Of a stretch of 64,000 bases of DNA, positions 15,687-24,396 are shown in pieces (positions within the stretch are counted from its first letter, which is position 1; every line of letters begins with the position of its first letter). The notes beneath the pieces are model-generated. The model was not told where the DNA came from, made no database searches, and saw only the letters and a list, made by a program, of their open reading frames with translations. The position numbers were made by a program, and so were the translations under genes. This stretch comes from Holophagae bacterium (GTDB taxonomy: Bacteria; Acidobacteriota; Holophagae; Acanthopleuribacterales; Acanthopleuribacteraceae): positions 62,001-126,000 of the forward strand of contig JAJCXM010000032.1 in the NCBI GenBank assembly GCA_029263455.1, read 5' to 3'.

Positions 15687-16674
15687 AGTGTTGGATTTGG
15701 CTGCAGAGCTGATTAATATTGAGTCGGTGACCGGCAATGAAAAAGGCATGTGCGATTGGCTCGAGAATTGGTGCCAACGGCAGGGCTTAGAAGTGGTTCG
15801 TCAGACGGTTGCGCCCGATCGCGATAATTTGTTTGCCAAAGTACCAGGGGTGAAAGCACGCTTGTTGTTTAATTCACATATTGATACGGTTCCGCCCTTT
15901 TTTGAGGCTCGTTTTGAGGGCGGTCGTTTAATGGGCCGCGGTGCCTGTGATACCAAAAGTCTCATCGCCGCCCAGTTACTAGCTGCTCGGCGTTTGCTGG
16001 CTGAAAAGAAGCCGATTGGCTTGCTCTATGTTGTCGGTGAGGAAGTGGATCATTGCGGGATGATCAAAGCAAACGAACTGGGATTGGACCCTGAATTCTT
16101 GATCGTGGGTGAGCCAACCGAGTCTAAGTTAGCTAATCGACAAAAGGGAATGCTTAAGATTCGACTTAAATGCCAAGGAAAAGCTGCACATTCAGGATAT
16201 CCAGAATTAGGCGTGTCAGCCATTACTTTGATGTTGGATGTTCTGGCCGACCTAAACGGGATCGCGTGGCCAAACGACGAAACGCTGGGACAAACGACGA
16301 TGAATATTGGGGTTTTGAAAGGCGGGCGTGCTGCCAATGTCGTGCCTGACTATTGTGAAGCCGAATGTTTGGTGAGGGTGGTCACCGATCACCGATCGAT
16401 TTTGGAAACGATCACAGAAACGATCGCTAACCGTGCAAAGATCGAGGTAGTGGCCGGCAATGACCCAACGGATTTATCGGTCGTTGACGGAATGGAGACA
16501 AGTGTTGTGTCCTTTAATACGGACATCCCTTATTTCAATTTCAGTGGCAAGGCTTTCTTGTGGGGAGCCGGTTCGATTCTGGACGCACATACTGACCATG
16601 AATTTATAGAAACCAGCGATTTGGAACATGCCGTAACGGTATACGAACAATTGGCGCGCCAACTATTGGCATAA
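15679..16674 (+). CDS. M20-family metallohydrolase (ArgE/DapE-like deacylase)
   Basis: 331 residues of the M20 peptidase/deacylase family. The di-zinc site is visible in order: 'NSHIDTVPP' (His, Asp), 'GRGACDTKSL' (Asp), 'GEEVDHCGM' (catalytic Glu and metal Glu), 'VGEPTESKL' (metal ligand) and the C-terminal 'AHTDHEF' (His). The lid domain has 'GKAAHSGYPELG'. Relatives remove acetyl, succinyl or amino-acid groups from small amides such as N-acetyl-ornithine or -lysine. The gene overlaps the CULT gene by 8 bp and no arginine or lysine biosynthesis genes are near, so a salvage or damage-clearing role is conceivable. The substrate is not readable. Confidence 0.85.
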   Translation: MSEVLDLAAELINIESVTGNEKGMCDWLENWCQRQGLEVVRQTVAPDRDNLFAKVPGVKARLLFNSHIDTVPPFFEARFEGGRLMGRGACDTKSLIAAQLLAARRLLAEKKPIGLLYVVGEEVDHCGMIKANELGLDPEFLIVGEPTESKLANRQKGMLKIRLKCQGKAAHSGYPELGVSAITLMLDVLADLNGIAWPNDETLGQTTMNIGVLKGGRAANVVPDYCEAECLVRVVTDHRSILETITETIANRAKIEVVAGNDPTDLSVVDGMETSVVSFNTDIPYFNFSGKAFLWGAGSILDAHTDHEFIETSDLEHAVTVYEQLARQLLA

Positions 16675-16690
16675 AAGGAGAATTTTTAGT

Positions 16691-17263
16691 TTGAATTCTA
16701 GCCGCGACTCACTTGCATCAACGTCTGTCTTACTTGCAGCCGTTCAAAACGGCGATGAGTCTGCCCGCAATATGCTGTTTGAACGATATCTGCCCATCAT
16801 GCAGAAATGGGCCCATGGTCGTCTGCCAAGATATGCACGTCATACATTAGATACGGATGATCTTGTGCAGGTTTGCCTGTTTCGGGCGTTAAACCATTTA
16901 GAAGGGTTTGAACAGCATAGGGAAGGTGCCTTTCTTGCCTATCTTCGTCAAATACTTTTGAATTCTATCCGCGACGAAATTCGGCGGACCGTACGTCGGC
17001 CCGATGGCGAACGGTTTGAGACCGAAGACGAAATCCCGAGTTTGGTCGAGCAGTCAGTGGGGAAGGAAACAGTCATGGCATATGAGGCGGCCCTTGCAGA
17101 ATTGTCACCGGCACAGCGAGAAGCTGTCGTTTTGAGAATAGAGTTTGGCTTTAGTTTTCCCGAAATAGCTACGGCTATGAACAAGCCCTCGGCTAACGCC
17201 GCGCGAATGATGGTCAGTCGCGCACTTGTAGAGTTAGCCCAAGGGATGGGCGGGCGGCCATGA
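16691..17263 (+). CDS. ECF-type RNA polymerase sigma factor
   Basis: 190 residues. Region 2 includes 'DTDDLVQVCLFRALNHLEGF' and 'FLAYLRQILLNSIRDEIRR'; region 4 is 'LAELSPAQREAVVLRIEFG' followed by a helix-turn-helix 'FSFPEIATAMNKPSANAARM'. The start is TTG at 16691, with GGAG about 11 bp upstream, 16 bp after the M20 gene. Its stop overlaps the next gene, a membrane Ser/Thr kinase, by 4 bp. ECF factors coupled to kinases are controlled by phosphorylation instead of an anti-sigma factor in known cases (ECF43-like groups), and the same is likely here (inference). Confidence 0.88.
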   Translation: MNSSRDSLASTSVLLAAVQNGDESARNMLFERYLPIMQKWAHGRLPRYARHTLDTDDLVQVCLFRALNHLEGFEQHREGAFLAYLRQILLNSIRDEIRRTVRRPDGERFETEDEIPSLVEQSVGKETVMAYEAALAELSPAQREAVVLRIEFGFSFPEIATAMNKPSANAARMMVSRALVELAQGMGGRP

Positions 17264-18900
17264 CCCAAGAACTTGACACCTTAAGCAGAGCGGCTACGTC
17301 GGTGGCAGATTTTGATCTGTTCGATGCACATGACCCATCTGAGGCCGACCCACACGTCCGGAAAACCATCGAGAATCTGCGCGTCGTTTCAAGGTTGGCA
17401 GAAGCATATCGACAGGTAAGTCGATATCACAAACGGGCGCCAGGGCCAGTACCGCAATTTATGTGGGGCGATCTTGAAGTGTACGAAAAGATAGGTGAAG
17501 GGGCCTTTGCTGAGGTGTTTAGAGCGTTTGATCCGAAGCTGTCTCGAGATGTGGCATTGAAACTCTTAAAGCCATCAGCTGGCAGTGAAAATCGACAACG
17601 GCGATTTATCGAAGAAGCTCGTTTATTAGCAAAAATAAGGCATCCTAATGTACTGACTATCTTTGGTGTTGACGTACACGATGGTCGCGCAGGTTTATGG
17701 GCCGACCTTTTGGATGGTGTGACGCTCGAAGAGTGGGTCACAGAGAACGGACAGTTAGGTCCACAGGAGGCGGCCGTAATTGGCATGCACATGTGCCGCG
17801 CCTTAGCTGCAGTACACCGTTCTGGTCTAATTCACGGCGACATAAAACCGGCAAATATCATCCGTGAAAAGGGTGGTCGAATTGTGCTACTCGATTTTGG
17901 GACAGTAAGAGAGATTCCGCATCCGGACGAGCCAGTTTCTATACCCATTGGAACGCCGTTAACTATGGCACCAGAAGTATTGCTAGGCGATCATCCAACA
18001 CCACAATCCGATGTTTATTCACTTGGCGTCGTTCTTTATTGGATGGTGGCAGGTCGATATCCCATCGAAGCTGAGCGTCTGGATCAACTAATTGATAAAC
18101 ACCGTTCTTTTAAACGCAACAGAATGATTGAGTCCCGGCCAGAAATGCCTCGGGGTTTTATCGAAGTCGTTGATCGAGCGTTGGAATCTGATGCCAACAG
18201 CCGAACGGCCAGTCCGGGTGAATTTGAAGAAGAATTGGCACAATTTGTCGGCGAAAAACCGACGCAACTTCCGTTGCCGTGGCCTTGGAAAAAAACGGGC
18301 GCATTAACTTTAGTGGCAGCATTGGCCGTCTTTTTTCTGTGGGCTGCGCTGAAGACGCCTGCAGCTATGTCATTAGATGCCCAATTGGTGTGTACTAGAA
18401 TTGGTGAATCGATTCTGCTGCCAACGCGGGGGACTGTCCACTTGGGTGACCAGCTGCATATGGAATTCATGGCCGATCGAGAGACGTATGTGTTTGTATT
18501 TAACCAAGACGATCTGGGCGCATTTCATGTTCTGTTTCCAATTGAATCGTCGGGTCTCCAGAATCCGTTACCGGCTAATCAACGACATTATCTGCCTGGT
18601 AAAGTTGACGGAGAATGGATGGATTGGCAGGTAACCTCATTGGCGGGTTATGAGGATTTCCTGTTGGTGGCCACAGATGTGCCCGTACCGGCGTTAGCGG
18701 ATTTGATACAACGCCATCATGTTGCCAATCAACAGACTGTTGCCATGAATACGCGCGGTGTAGGTGGCTTAACGGCTGCTGCTTTGCCTGTCGACCTGCC
18801 ACAACAATTAAGCGATGTGAAAAATTTGGTGGATTCTCTTATGCAGCGTGGGGTTTTGGTCGAGACGGTAGAGTACCGGCTAACGAGTTCGATGGACTAA
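17260..18900 (+). CDS. Transmembrane Ser/Thr kinase with DUF4384-like C-terminal domain
   Basis: 546 residues. A 70-residue N-terminal extension precedes the kinase: glycine loop 'IGEGAFAEVFRAF', lysine 'DVALKLLK', catalytic loop 'LIHGDIKPANII' and 'LLDFGTVREI', activation segment 'PIGTPLTMAPEVLL'. The catalytic loop has HGD in place of HRD, a non-RD kinase, so activation-loop phosphorylation may not control it. One membrane helix (ALTLVAALAVFFLWAAL, about 350) is followed by about 180 residues outside the membrane with 'GDQLHMEFMADRETYVFVFNQDDLG' spacing, resembling DUF4384, a domain often found on kinases and caspase-like proteins. It overlaps the sigma-factor gene by 4 bp and is last in the seven-gene operon. 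Confidence 0.87.
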   Translation: MTQELDTLSRAATSVADFDLFDAHDPSEADPHVRKTIENLRVVSRLAEAYRQVSRYHKRAPGPVPQFMWGDLEVYEKIGEGAFAEVFRAFDPKLSRDVALKLLKPSAGSENRQRRFIEEARLLAKIRHPNVLTIFGVDVHDGRAGLWADLLDGVTLEEWVTENGQLGPQEAAVIGMHMCRALAAVHRSGLIHGDIKPANIIREKGGRIVLLDFGTVREIPHPDEPVSIPIGTPLTMAPEVLLGDHPTPQSDVYSLGVVLYWMVAGRYPIEAERLDQLIDKHRSFKRNRMIESRPEMPRGFIEVVDRALESDANSRTASPGEFEEELAQFVGEKPTQLPLPWPWKKTGALTLVAALAVFFLWAALKTPAAMSLDAQLVCTRIGESILLPTRGTVHLGDQLHMEFMADRETYVFVFNQDDLGAFHVLFPIESSGLQNPLPANQRHYLPGKVDGEWMDWQVTSLAGYEDFLLVATDVPVPALADLIQRHHVANQQTVAMNTRGVGGLTAAALPVDLPQQLSDVKNLVDSLMQRGVLVETVEYRLTSSMD

Positions 18901-18903
18901 ATT

Positions 18904-20916
18904 CTAACTACCCAAAATTCTTTTCATTTCACGGATAAGCTGATTGGCCTTGTAGGGTTTTTGAATGAAGCCCGAGATCGTTTCTCGGGTAAATTCATTG
19001 ATCGTGTCGTGTTCGTTGTAGCCGCTGGTGAGCAGTACTTTGATGTCTGGATCAATAGCAACTAACCTCTTCAGGGCATCTTCACCGCCCATGATGGGCA
19101 TCGCTAAATCGAGTAATGTTAACGTTACCTCACTGTGATGGGTCTTGAAAAGTTCGACCGCTTGGACGCCATTACTCGCTGTCATAATATGAAAACCATG
19201 TTGTCGCAACATCATGGCGGTCACATCCGAAACTAATTGTTCGTCTTCGACCAAAAGAATAAGTCCGCCGTCTAAGGTCGTTTCTAATTCAACTTCAACT
19301 TCCTGGACGCTTGCTTCAAGTTCGCTAGCTGGGAAAAGTAACGTGAATTCGGTGCCTTTGCCGGGCGTGCTATCGACTGAAATGGCCCCCTTGTGGCTAC
19401 GAACGATACCTCTCACCGATGCCATACCCAAACCACGTCCGTGGGCCTTAGTTGTATAAAAGGGGTCGTATATTCTTGCTATCGTGGCGGGTTCCATACC
19501 TGCGCCGGTATCTTTGACCCGCATATATACGTAAAAACCTGAACTCAATTCATCCGTTGGGAATTTGTTAAGTAGGTCCTCTTCGCTCATGAACTTGGCC
19601 CATGTCTTGATATGAATGGCACCATGAAAACTACCGATGGCTTCAGATGCATTGGTCAATAAATTCATGATCACTTGTCTTAGTTGGGTGACATCTGCTT
19701 CAACTGCAGGTACTTTATCCGCTAGTTCGAAATTGACATCGACGTTCTTGTTGATGGTGACGTCCAGTAAATTGTACATGTCGCGAATAACTTCATTCAA
19801 TTGGACGGGTTCTACGATGAACCGGCCTTTGCCTGAATAGGCTAATAGTTCCCTACACAACTCGGCCGCTCGAGTTGAAGCTTTAACAATAGCGTCGAGA
19901 CATGTCCGTATCTCGGTGTCTTTGGGTGACTTGGCTATGGCTAAATCTGCGTTACCTAAAATGCCCATTAACAAATTATTGAAGTCGTGCGCAATACCAC
20001 CGGCAAGCACACCAATGCTTTCAAGTTTCTGGGCTTCCTGCATTTTGGTCTGAAATCGATGTTGTTCCCGTTGAAGTTGGACACGATCATTGATGTCCAT
20101 CAATGTACCAGCAACGCGTCGCGCATGTCCTTTGGTCGCCCATCCCACGACACGGCCCTTCAATAGAAACCAACGCCAACTTCCATCCGAATGTTTAAGG
20201 CGTACTTCGCGTTCAAAAGTTGTACTTTTGCCATCAATGTGCGCTCTAAGCGCATCAAACGTGCTCTCACTCTCATCGGGATGAATCAGTTTACGCCACC
20301 AATTCAAAGATGGTGTGCAATCCAGAATGTCGAAGCCTAAGAGTGATCCCCATATTTCGTTGATAGCCAAAAGGCCAGTTGCCAAGTCCAAATCCCAAAA
20401 ACCGAGTTCGGAACCTTCGGCAATTAAAATGAGACGTTCTTCTGCTGACCGCCGTTTAGAAACATCCAAAGTGGTGGTTACATGGGTAATAAGTGTGTGG
20501 TCGTCGGACAATCGCGGTTGAAAGTTCATGCTTACCCAGCGATATTCACCCGACTGGCACATGAGTCTTAGCTCAAACGAAAATTTGTCTTTGCTTCGGG
20601 TTCCTTCGTGAATGGCCCGCTCAACTTGAGCTAGATCAGCTGGATGAATCAGCAATTTCCAATTGCTTCCCATTAATTGTTCGCTACTGCGGCCTGTAAA
20701 CGCGAGCCAACTAGGATTCACGTACGTAAAATTTGCTTGCTCAGAAATCGTACTTACCAAGATGTCCAGCGCGTCGAAGGCGTGCACGCTTAGGTTGGCA
20801 CCTGCAGCCAATTCACGCTCGCGTTCAAAGTCTGAAACGACTTTCTTTTGGCGTTCGAAATCAGCCTTTATTTGCGTCAGCTGTCTCAGTATTTGCTCGG
20901 ATTCTGCGTCTAGCAC
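18904..20916 (-). CDS. PAS hybrid histidine kinase with receiver domain
   Basis: About 670 residues, soluble: no membrane helix is seen. After a short coiled coil come two PAS/PAC units ('FTYVNPSWLAFTGRSSEQLM', 'GEYRWVSMNFQPR'; 'GSWRWFLLKGRVVGW'), a HisKA-like motif 'GGIAHDFNNLLMGILGNADL' with the phosphorylated His, ATPase boxes 'MNLLTNASEAI', 'VKDTGAGM' and 'GRGLGMASVRGIVRSHKG', and a C-terminal receiver whose Asp is in 'LTLLDLAMPIMGGEDAL'. The start is GTG at 20916; the reading frame stays open upstream without a better start. It faces away from the CULT operon, end to end, and has no partner regulator next to it. Confidence 0.9.
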   Translation of the reverse strand: MLDAESEQILRQLTQIKADFERQKKVVSDFERERELAAGANLSVHAFDALDILVSTISEQANFTYVNPSWLAFTGRSSEQLMGSNWKLLIHPADLAQVERAIHEGTRSKDKFSFELRLMCQSGEYRWVSMNFQPRLSDDHTLITHVTTTLDVSKRRSAEERLILIAEGSELGFWDLDLATGLLAINEIWGSLLGFDILDCTPSLNWWRKLIHPDESESTFDALRAHIDGKSTTFEREVRLKHSDGSWRWFLLKGRVVGWATKGHARRVAGTLMDINDRVQLQREQHRFQTKMQEAQKLESIGVLAGGIAHDFNNLLMGILGNADLAIAKSPKDTEIRTCLDAIVKASTRAAELCRELLAYSGKGRFIVEPVQLNEVIRDMYNLLDVTINKNVDVNFELADKVPAVEADVTQLRQVIMNLLTNASEAIGSFHGAIHIKTWAKFMSEEDLLNKFPTDELSSGFYVYMRVKDTGAGMEPATIARIYDPFYTTKAHGRGLGMASVRGIVRSHKGAISVDSTPGKGTEFTLLFPASELEASVQEVEVELETTLDGGLILLVEDEQLVSDVTAMMLRQHGFHIMTASNGVQAVELFKTHHSEVTLTLLDLAMPIMGGEDALKRLVAIDPDIKVLLTSGYNEHDTINEFTRETISGFIQKPYKANQLIREMKRILGS

Positions 20917-21056
20917 CTGTTGAGCTTGCCTTTCTTGGCCAAAAAATGGGTTATGAGAAGAGTGATTGATTGTAATCTCCCGGACAAATAACGAAAAGAG
21001 ATGAATTGTCTCAATAAAGTTATCGGACCGAATTCAAACATGCTTTATTACTTACG

Positions 21057-22136
21057 CTAGCTAATTGTGTCTTGCGCAAACTTTTTCAGGTGTGACTGCA
21101 TTAAGACAGCGCCGCCACCAAATATTAACGTGGCACCATAATAACTAGTCCGATGTAACAGCGTGGCTGCAGTTGCTAATGCCGGGTCGACTCCTACGTA
21201 AGTGTAAAGTTGGATCAAGAAAAACTCGGTCGCACCGATTCCGCCCATTGTGCCAACCGCAGTGCCAGCAAAATAGCCTAATATGACGGCGTTGGCGATG
21301 GTCAGGATAGACGCGTCAGACCCGAGAGCCTTAAAGACCATGGCGTTGGCAATGCACAGGGCCGCAAAAGAACAGGCAGCGAGCAGTAAATCGCTGCCTG
21401 CCTGTGCGGGTGACGAATCTGGACCCAATAGGGGTTCTAATACACGGGCGGCAAACCCTTTGTCTTCTCCCGCAGCCGTTGACTCAGGATTGCTTCGTTT
21501 GAGTTTTTCGGGTGTCCATTTTCGAACACGGCGCAGCCACTTGGGGCTCTGCACTAAGTCCCAAAGGCGTCGCCGCCCGCGCAAGTACAGATAAACCAAA
21601 AAAACGGTTAACCCACCCGCGGCAAACAACGGAAAACGAATGGCTGGGTCGCGCAAGGCAAAGGCGGCTGACAAGGCTAGCGCCGCAAACAACAGTGCAT
21701 TGCCCAATGAATTGGTGAGTTGATCAGCCAATGACCATCCGTAGGCGACAGATTTTCTTAGCCCAGTGATGCGATGGATGTACAGTGAGCGAACGATGCC
21801 ACCACCTAACTTAGCTGTTGGGGTAACTAAATTAATGAAGGCCCCAGACAAAATAGCTAACATAACTGGTCGATGTGCAATCGGCGTTGCCCTTAGTAAC
21901 ATGCGACGCCATTTATAAGACCAAATGACAAATCGCAGGGCGATTGGGATCAGTGACGCGGCTAGCCACCAGGGGTCAGCCTCCAGCGCCACCGCAAAAA
22001 CACGATCGACACCCATCCCACGTACGGTCCACCATACGGCCGCTACGCACAGCAGCACGATGGCTACTTGCAATAATGTACGCAGTTGTTTTCCGGAAAG
22101 TGTCACGGAAAGTCCGGTGGGTTGAGTTGATGCCAT
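21057..22136 (-). CDS. Flippase-like integral membrane protein (UPF0104/LPG synthase TM type)
   Basis: 359 residues with about eight membrane helices. Motifs 'FINLVTPTAKLGGGIVRSLYI' and the C-terminal 'GGIGATEFFLIQLYTYVGVD' are typical of the lysylphosphatidylglycerol synthetase transmembrane / UPF0104 (YbhN, AglD-like) family. The catalytic aminoacyl-transferase half of MprF is absent, so the protein is likelier to move or modify a lipid-linked substrate. The 5' end overlaps the amidase gene by 34 bp, suggesting coupled expression in the order esterase-amidase-flippase. Confidence 0.75.
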   Translation of the reverse strand: MASTQPTGLSVTLSGKQLRTLLQVAIVLLCVAAVWWTVRGMGVDRVFAVALEADPWWLAASLIPIALRFVIWSYKWRRMLLRATPIAHRPVMLAILSGAFINLVTPTAKLGGGIVRSLYIHRITGLRKSVAYGWSLADQLTNSLGNALLFAALALSAAFALRDPAIRFPLFAAGGLTVFLVYLYLRGRRRLWDLVQSPKWLRRVRKWTPEKLKRSNPESTAAGEDKGFAARVLEPLLGPDSSPAQAGSDLLLAACSFAALCIANAMVFKALGSDASILTIANAVILGYFAGTAVGTMGGIGATEFFLIQLYTYVGVDPALATAATLLHRTSYYGATLIFGGGAVLMQSHLKKFAQDTIS

Positions 22137-23740
22137 TGGGTGGCCTGTTGATATGCCCAGGCGACCTCTAGTGCTTGATGATCTTCATACAGATCACCGA
22201 CAATAGTAAGGCTGGGTATCCCGGACTCAGCGTATGCGCCAACCGGTAATACAACGCTGGGATGGCCAGTCAAATTAGTGAGAAGAAGACTATTGCCTGT
22301 AAATGGCGGGCACACATAGACGTCTATACTCTCAAATAACAGATCCAGTTGTCTGCCGAGGGCGACTCGATGTCGGTTGGCTTGAATGTATTCCACGGCT
22401 GGGATAGTGCGCGCAGCCCTAAAAACGTTGGGCCAAGCGTCTGCAATCTGTCGTACTAACTGATCATCTCTATTTGATCGAGTCAACTCATCAAACGCCG
22501 CCGCCGCTTCGGCGGTCAGGACGATGCTCAACGATGCGACAGGAAAGTCAGGAAGCTCGATGGGGACTAATTCGGCACCTAGTTTTTTCATTTGAGCGAG
22601 GAAGCTATCGTAAGCGAGCTTATTGTCCGTCGCTTCGGAAAATGCTGCTGTCACAACGCCAATCCGATAACCTTCAAGCTTCCGTTGAGACTGGAACGGG
22701 AACGTCATTTCAACACTTGCCAAGTCACCAGAGTCAATGCCTCTAATGGCATCAAAAACCATGGCGCAATCTTGTGCGTTTCGGGTGATGGGACCCAATT
22801 TGTCCATCGACCACGAAAGGGCCATCGCACCGCTTCGGGACACAGCTCCAAACGTGGGACGAAAACCGGTTACCCCGCAGCGAGTGCTGGGCGAAACGAT
22901 CGAACCATAAGTTTCACTGCCTATGGCGAATGGCACCAATCCAGCGGAGGTTGCGGCAGCAGGCCCAGCTGAAGATCCACTGGACCCCTGCGTTGTATTC
23001 CAGGGATTTTTAGTCGTACCGCCAAACCAAACGTCACCCCATGCCAAGGCACCCAAGGTCAACTTGGCCACCAAGATAGCCCCAGCCTCATCCAATTTTG
23101 TGATGACCGCGGCATCACGTTCTAAACGCTGATTCTGGTACGGCTTTGCGCCCCAAGTAGTGAGATCACCGGCAGTGGCTAGTAAATCTTTGGCGCCATA
23201 GGGAATGCCATGCAAGGGACCGCGATAAATACCGTTTGCCAACTCCAAATCCCGCTCGCTTGCAGTATTTAGCGCGCGTGACTCAGTTAGACTAATAACA
23301 CATTCAAGTTGGGGTCCATAAAGCTTCAGTCGCTGTAAACAAACTTCGGTTAATTCACGGCAACTTATGACCCGATGTCGAATCATGGCACCAAGATCAG
23401 ATACAGATAAGTAAGCTAAATCGTTTAGATTAGCGGGCCTTGCTGGCATCGGTGCGTAAGACCAACGAGCCTTTATTGCGGGCCGATCTGGCGGTGGTTT
23501 GCTTGTTTGAAATACCAATGCTGGCGGCATATCATTGCCCAAACTCCACTGATGAAGCGCCCGGTAGGCTTCTAAAAGGTCGTTCAGTTCAGATGCCATC
23601 AATAAGCGTTCAGTCTCACTAAATTCCAAATCTGACAAACGTTCCAGCGCAGGAATGTTTTTGACGAGCTCAGCGCCCGGTTCGGTATTCGTCGCTGATT
23701 CTTGGATCGTTCCGGTCATCAGAAGAAAGAGCATCAACAT
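22103..23740 (-). CDS. Exported amidase-signature family hydrolase
   Basis: 545 residues. The amidase signature is complete: catalytic lysine in 'HGIPYGAKDLLATAGDLTTW', the Gly/Ser stretch 'TQGSSGSSAGPAAATSAG' with the cis-serine, and the nucleophile serine in 'IGSETYGSIVSPSTRCG'. The short hydrophobic N-terminus (LMLFLLMTG) suggests export or membrane attachment, followed by an N-terminal extension of about 100 residues not seen in GatA. GatB and GatC are not nearby and the protein is not likely to be the tRNA amidotransferase. The amide substrate is unknown. It overlaps the esterase gene upstream by 7 bp. Confidence 0.85.
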   Translation of the reverse strand: MLMLFLLMTGTIQESATNTEPGAELVKNIPALERLSDLEFSETERLLMASELNDLLEAYRALHQWSLGNDMPPALVFQTSKPPPDRPAIKARWSYAPMPARPANLNDLAYLSVSDLGAMIRHRVISCRELTEVCLQRLKLYGPQLECVISLTESRALNTASERDLELANGIYRGPLHGIPYGAKDLLATAGDLTTWGAKPYQNQRLERDAAVITKLDEAGAILVAKLTLGALAWGDVWFGGTTKNPWNTTQGSSGSSAGPAAATSAGLVPFAIGSETYGSIVSPSTRCGVTGFRPTFGAVSRSGAMALSWSMDKLGPITRNAQDCAMVFDAIRGIDSGDLASVEMTFPFQSQRKLEGYRIGVVTAAFSEATDNKLAYDSFLAQMKKLGAELVPIELPDFPVASLSIVLTAEAAAAFDELTRSNRDDQLVRQIADAWPNVFRAARTIPAVEYIQANRHRVALGRQLDLLFESIDVYVCPPFTGNSLLLTNLTGHPSVVLPVGAYAESGIPSLTIVGDLYEDHQALEVAWAYQQATQWHQLNPPDFP

Positions 23741-24279
23741 GGTGTGGTCCTATAAGTTTTGTTTGCTGAAGAGGCATTTAGAAAATCCCTGATGGCATTG
23801 CACTGACATAACCATGCGGGATTCGAGAGCAAAAGGTGATCGTCGTCGAAGACATGGAAGCCGACATTAAGATTAGGTGAACGCCTGATCAAATCTCTGA
23901 TGGCGGATAGTCGGACAACTTCGTCGTGTTTTCCTGCTAGCACCTCAACCGGGATTCCGTCGGGAATGACAATCTCAGCCAGTTGCTGATCTATTTCTGG
24001 TGTGTCGTAGTCAGGGTCGTATAAACCAACGGCAGGCGCTATGAGAATCATACCTGACACCAGATGAGGGTAATCCCTTGCAAAAACTAACGTGGTCAAG
24101 CCACCTAGCGAAGAACCGATCAAAATCGACGGCTCACGTATCATGTGTGCAAGAGCCTTGATGCGCCGGTCAATATTATTTGTGAGCTGAGGTATTTTTA
24201 TGGTCGGGAAAAGGGTCTTAAGCCGGGATGCCCGCTGGCCAAAGGGTCCACTGTCCATGCCATGGATATAGATCAACAC
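23734..24279 (-). CDS. Small alpha/beta-hydrolase (YqiA-like esterase)
   Basis: 181 residues from a GTG at 24279 with AAGGAA upstream. 'IYIHGMDSGP' is the oxyanion-hole strand, 'ILIGSSLGGLTTLVFA' holds the nucleophile serine (GxSxGG), the acid is probably in 'AGKHDEVVRL', and the histidine in 'DDDHLLLSNP'. This compact arrangement matches the YqiA/UPF0227 esterases. The substrate is unknown. It is the first gene of a three-gene overlapping set with the amidase and flippase-like protein. Confidence 0.8.
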   Translation of the reverse strand: MLIYIHGMDSGPFGQRASRLKTLFPTIKIPQLTNNIDRRIKALAHMIREPSILIGSSLGGLTTLVFARDYPHLVSGMILIAPAVGLYDPDYDTPEIDQQLAEIVIPDGIPVEVLAGKHDEVVRLSAIRDLIRRSPNLNVGFHVFDDDHLLLSNPAWLCQCNAIRDFLNASSANKTYRTTPC

Positions 24280-24396
24280 GGGTATTCCTTGTTGTTTGTT
24301 GTGTCCGGTTACCTAGGCTGGCGCATTTTAACATGCATTGATGGCCTCAAATGATTGAGGATGACGACTTTAGGCAGCGACAAAGTAACTAGCTTC

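Noticed and set aside
22592-22972. 126-codon plus-strand frame inside the amidase gene
   Set aside because: Opposite-strand shadow of a well-supported amidase with all catalytic residues.
24345-24360. CCTCAA-ATGA-TTGAGG hairpin downstream of prfC as a terminator
   Set aside because: The 6-bp stem is perfect but short, and no T-rich tract follows in the direction of prfC transcription.
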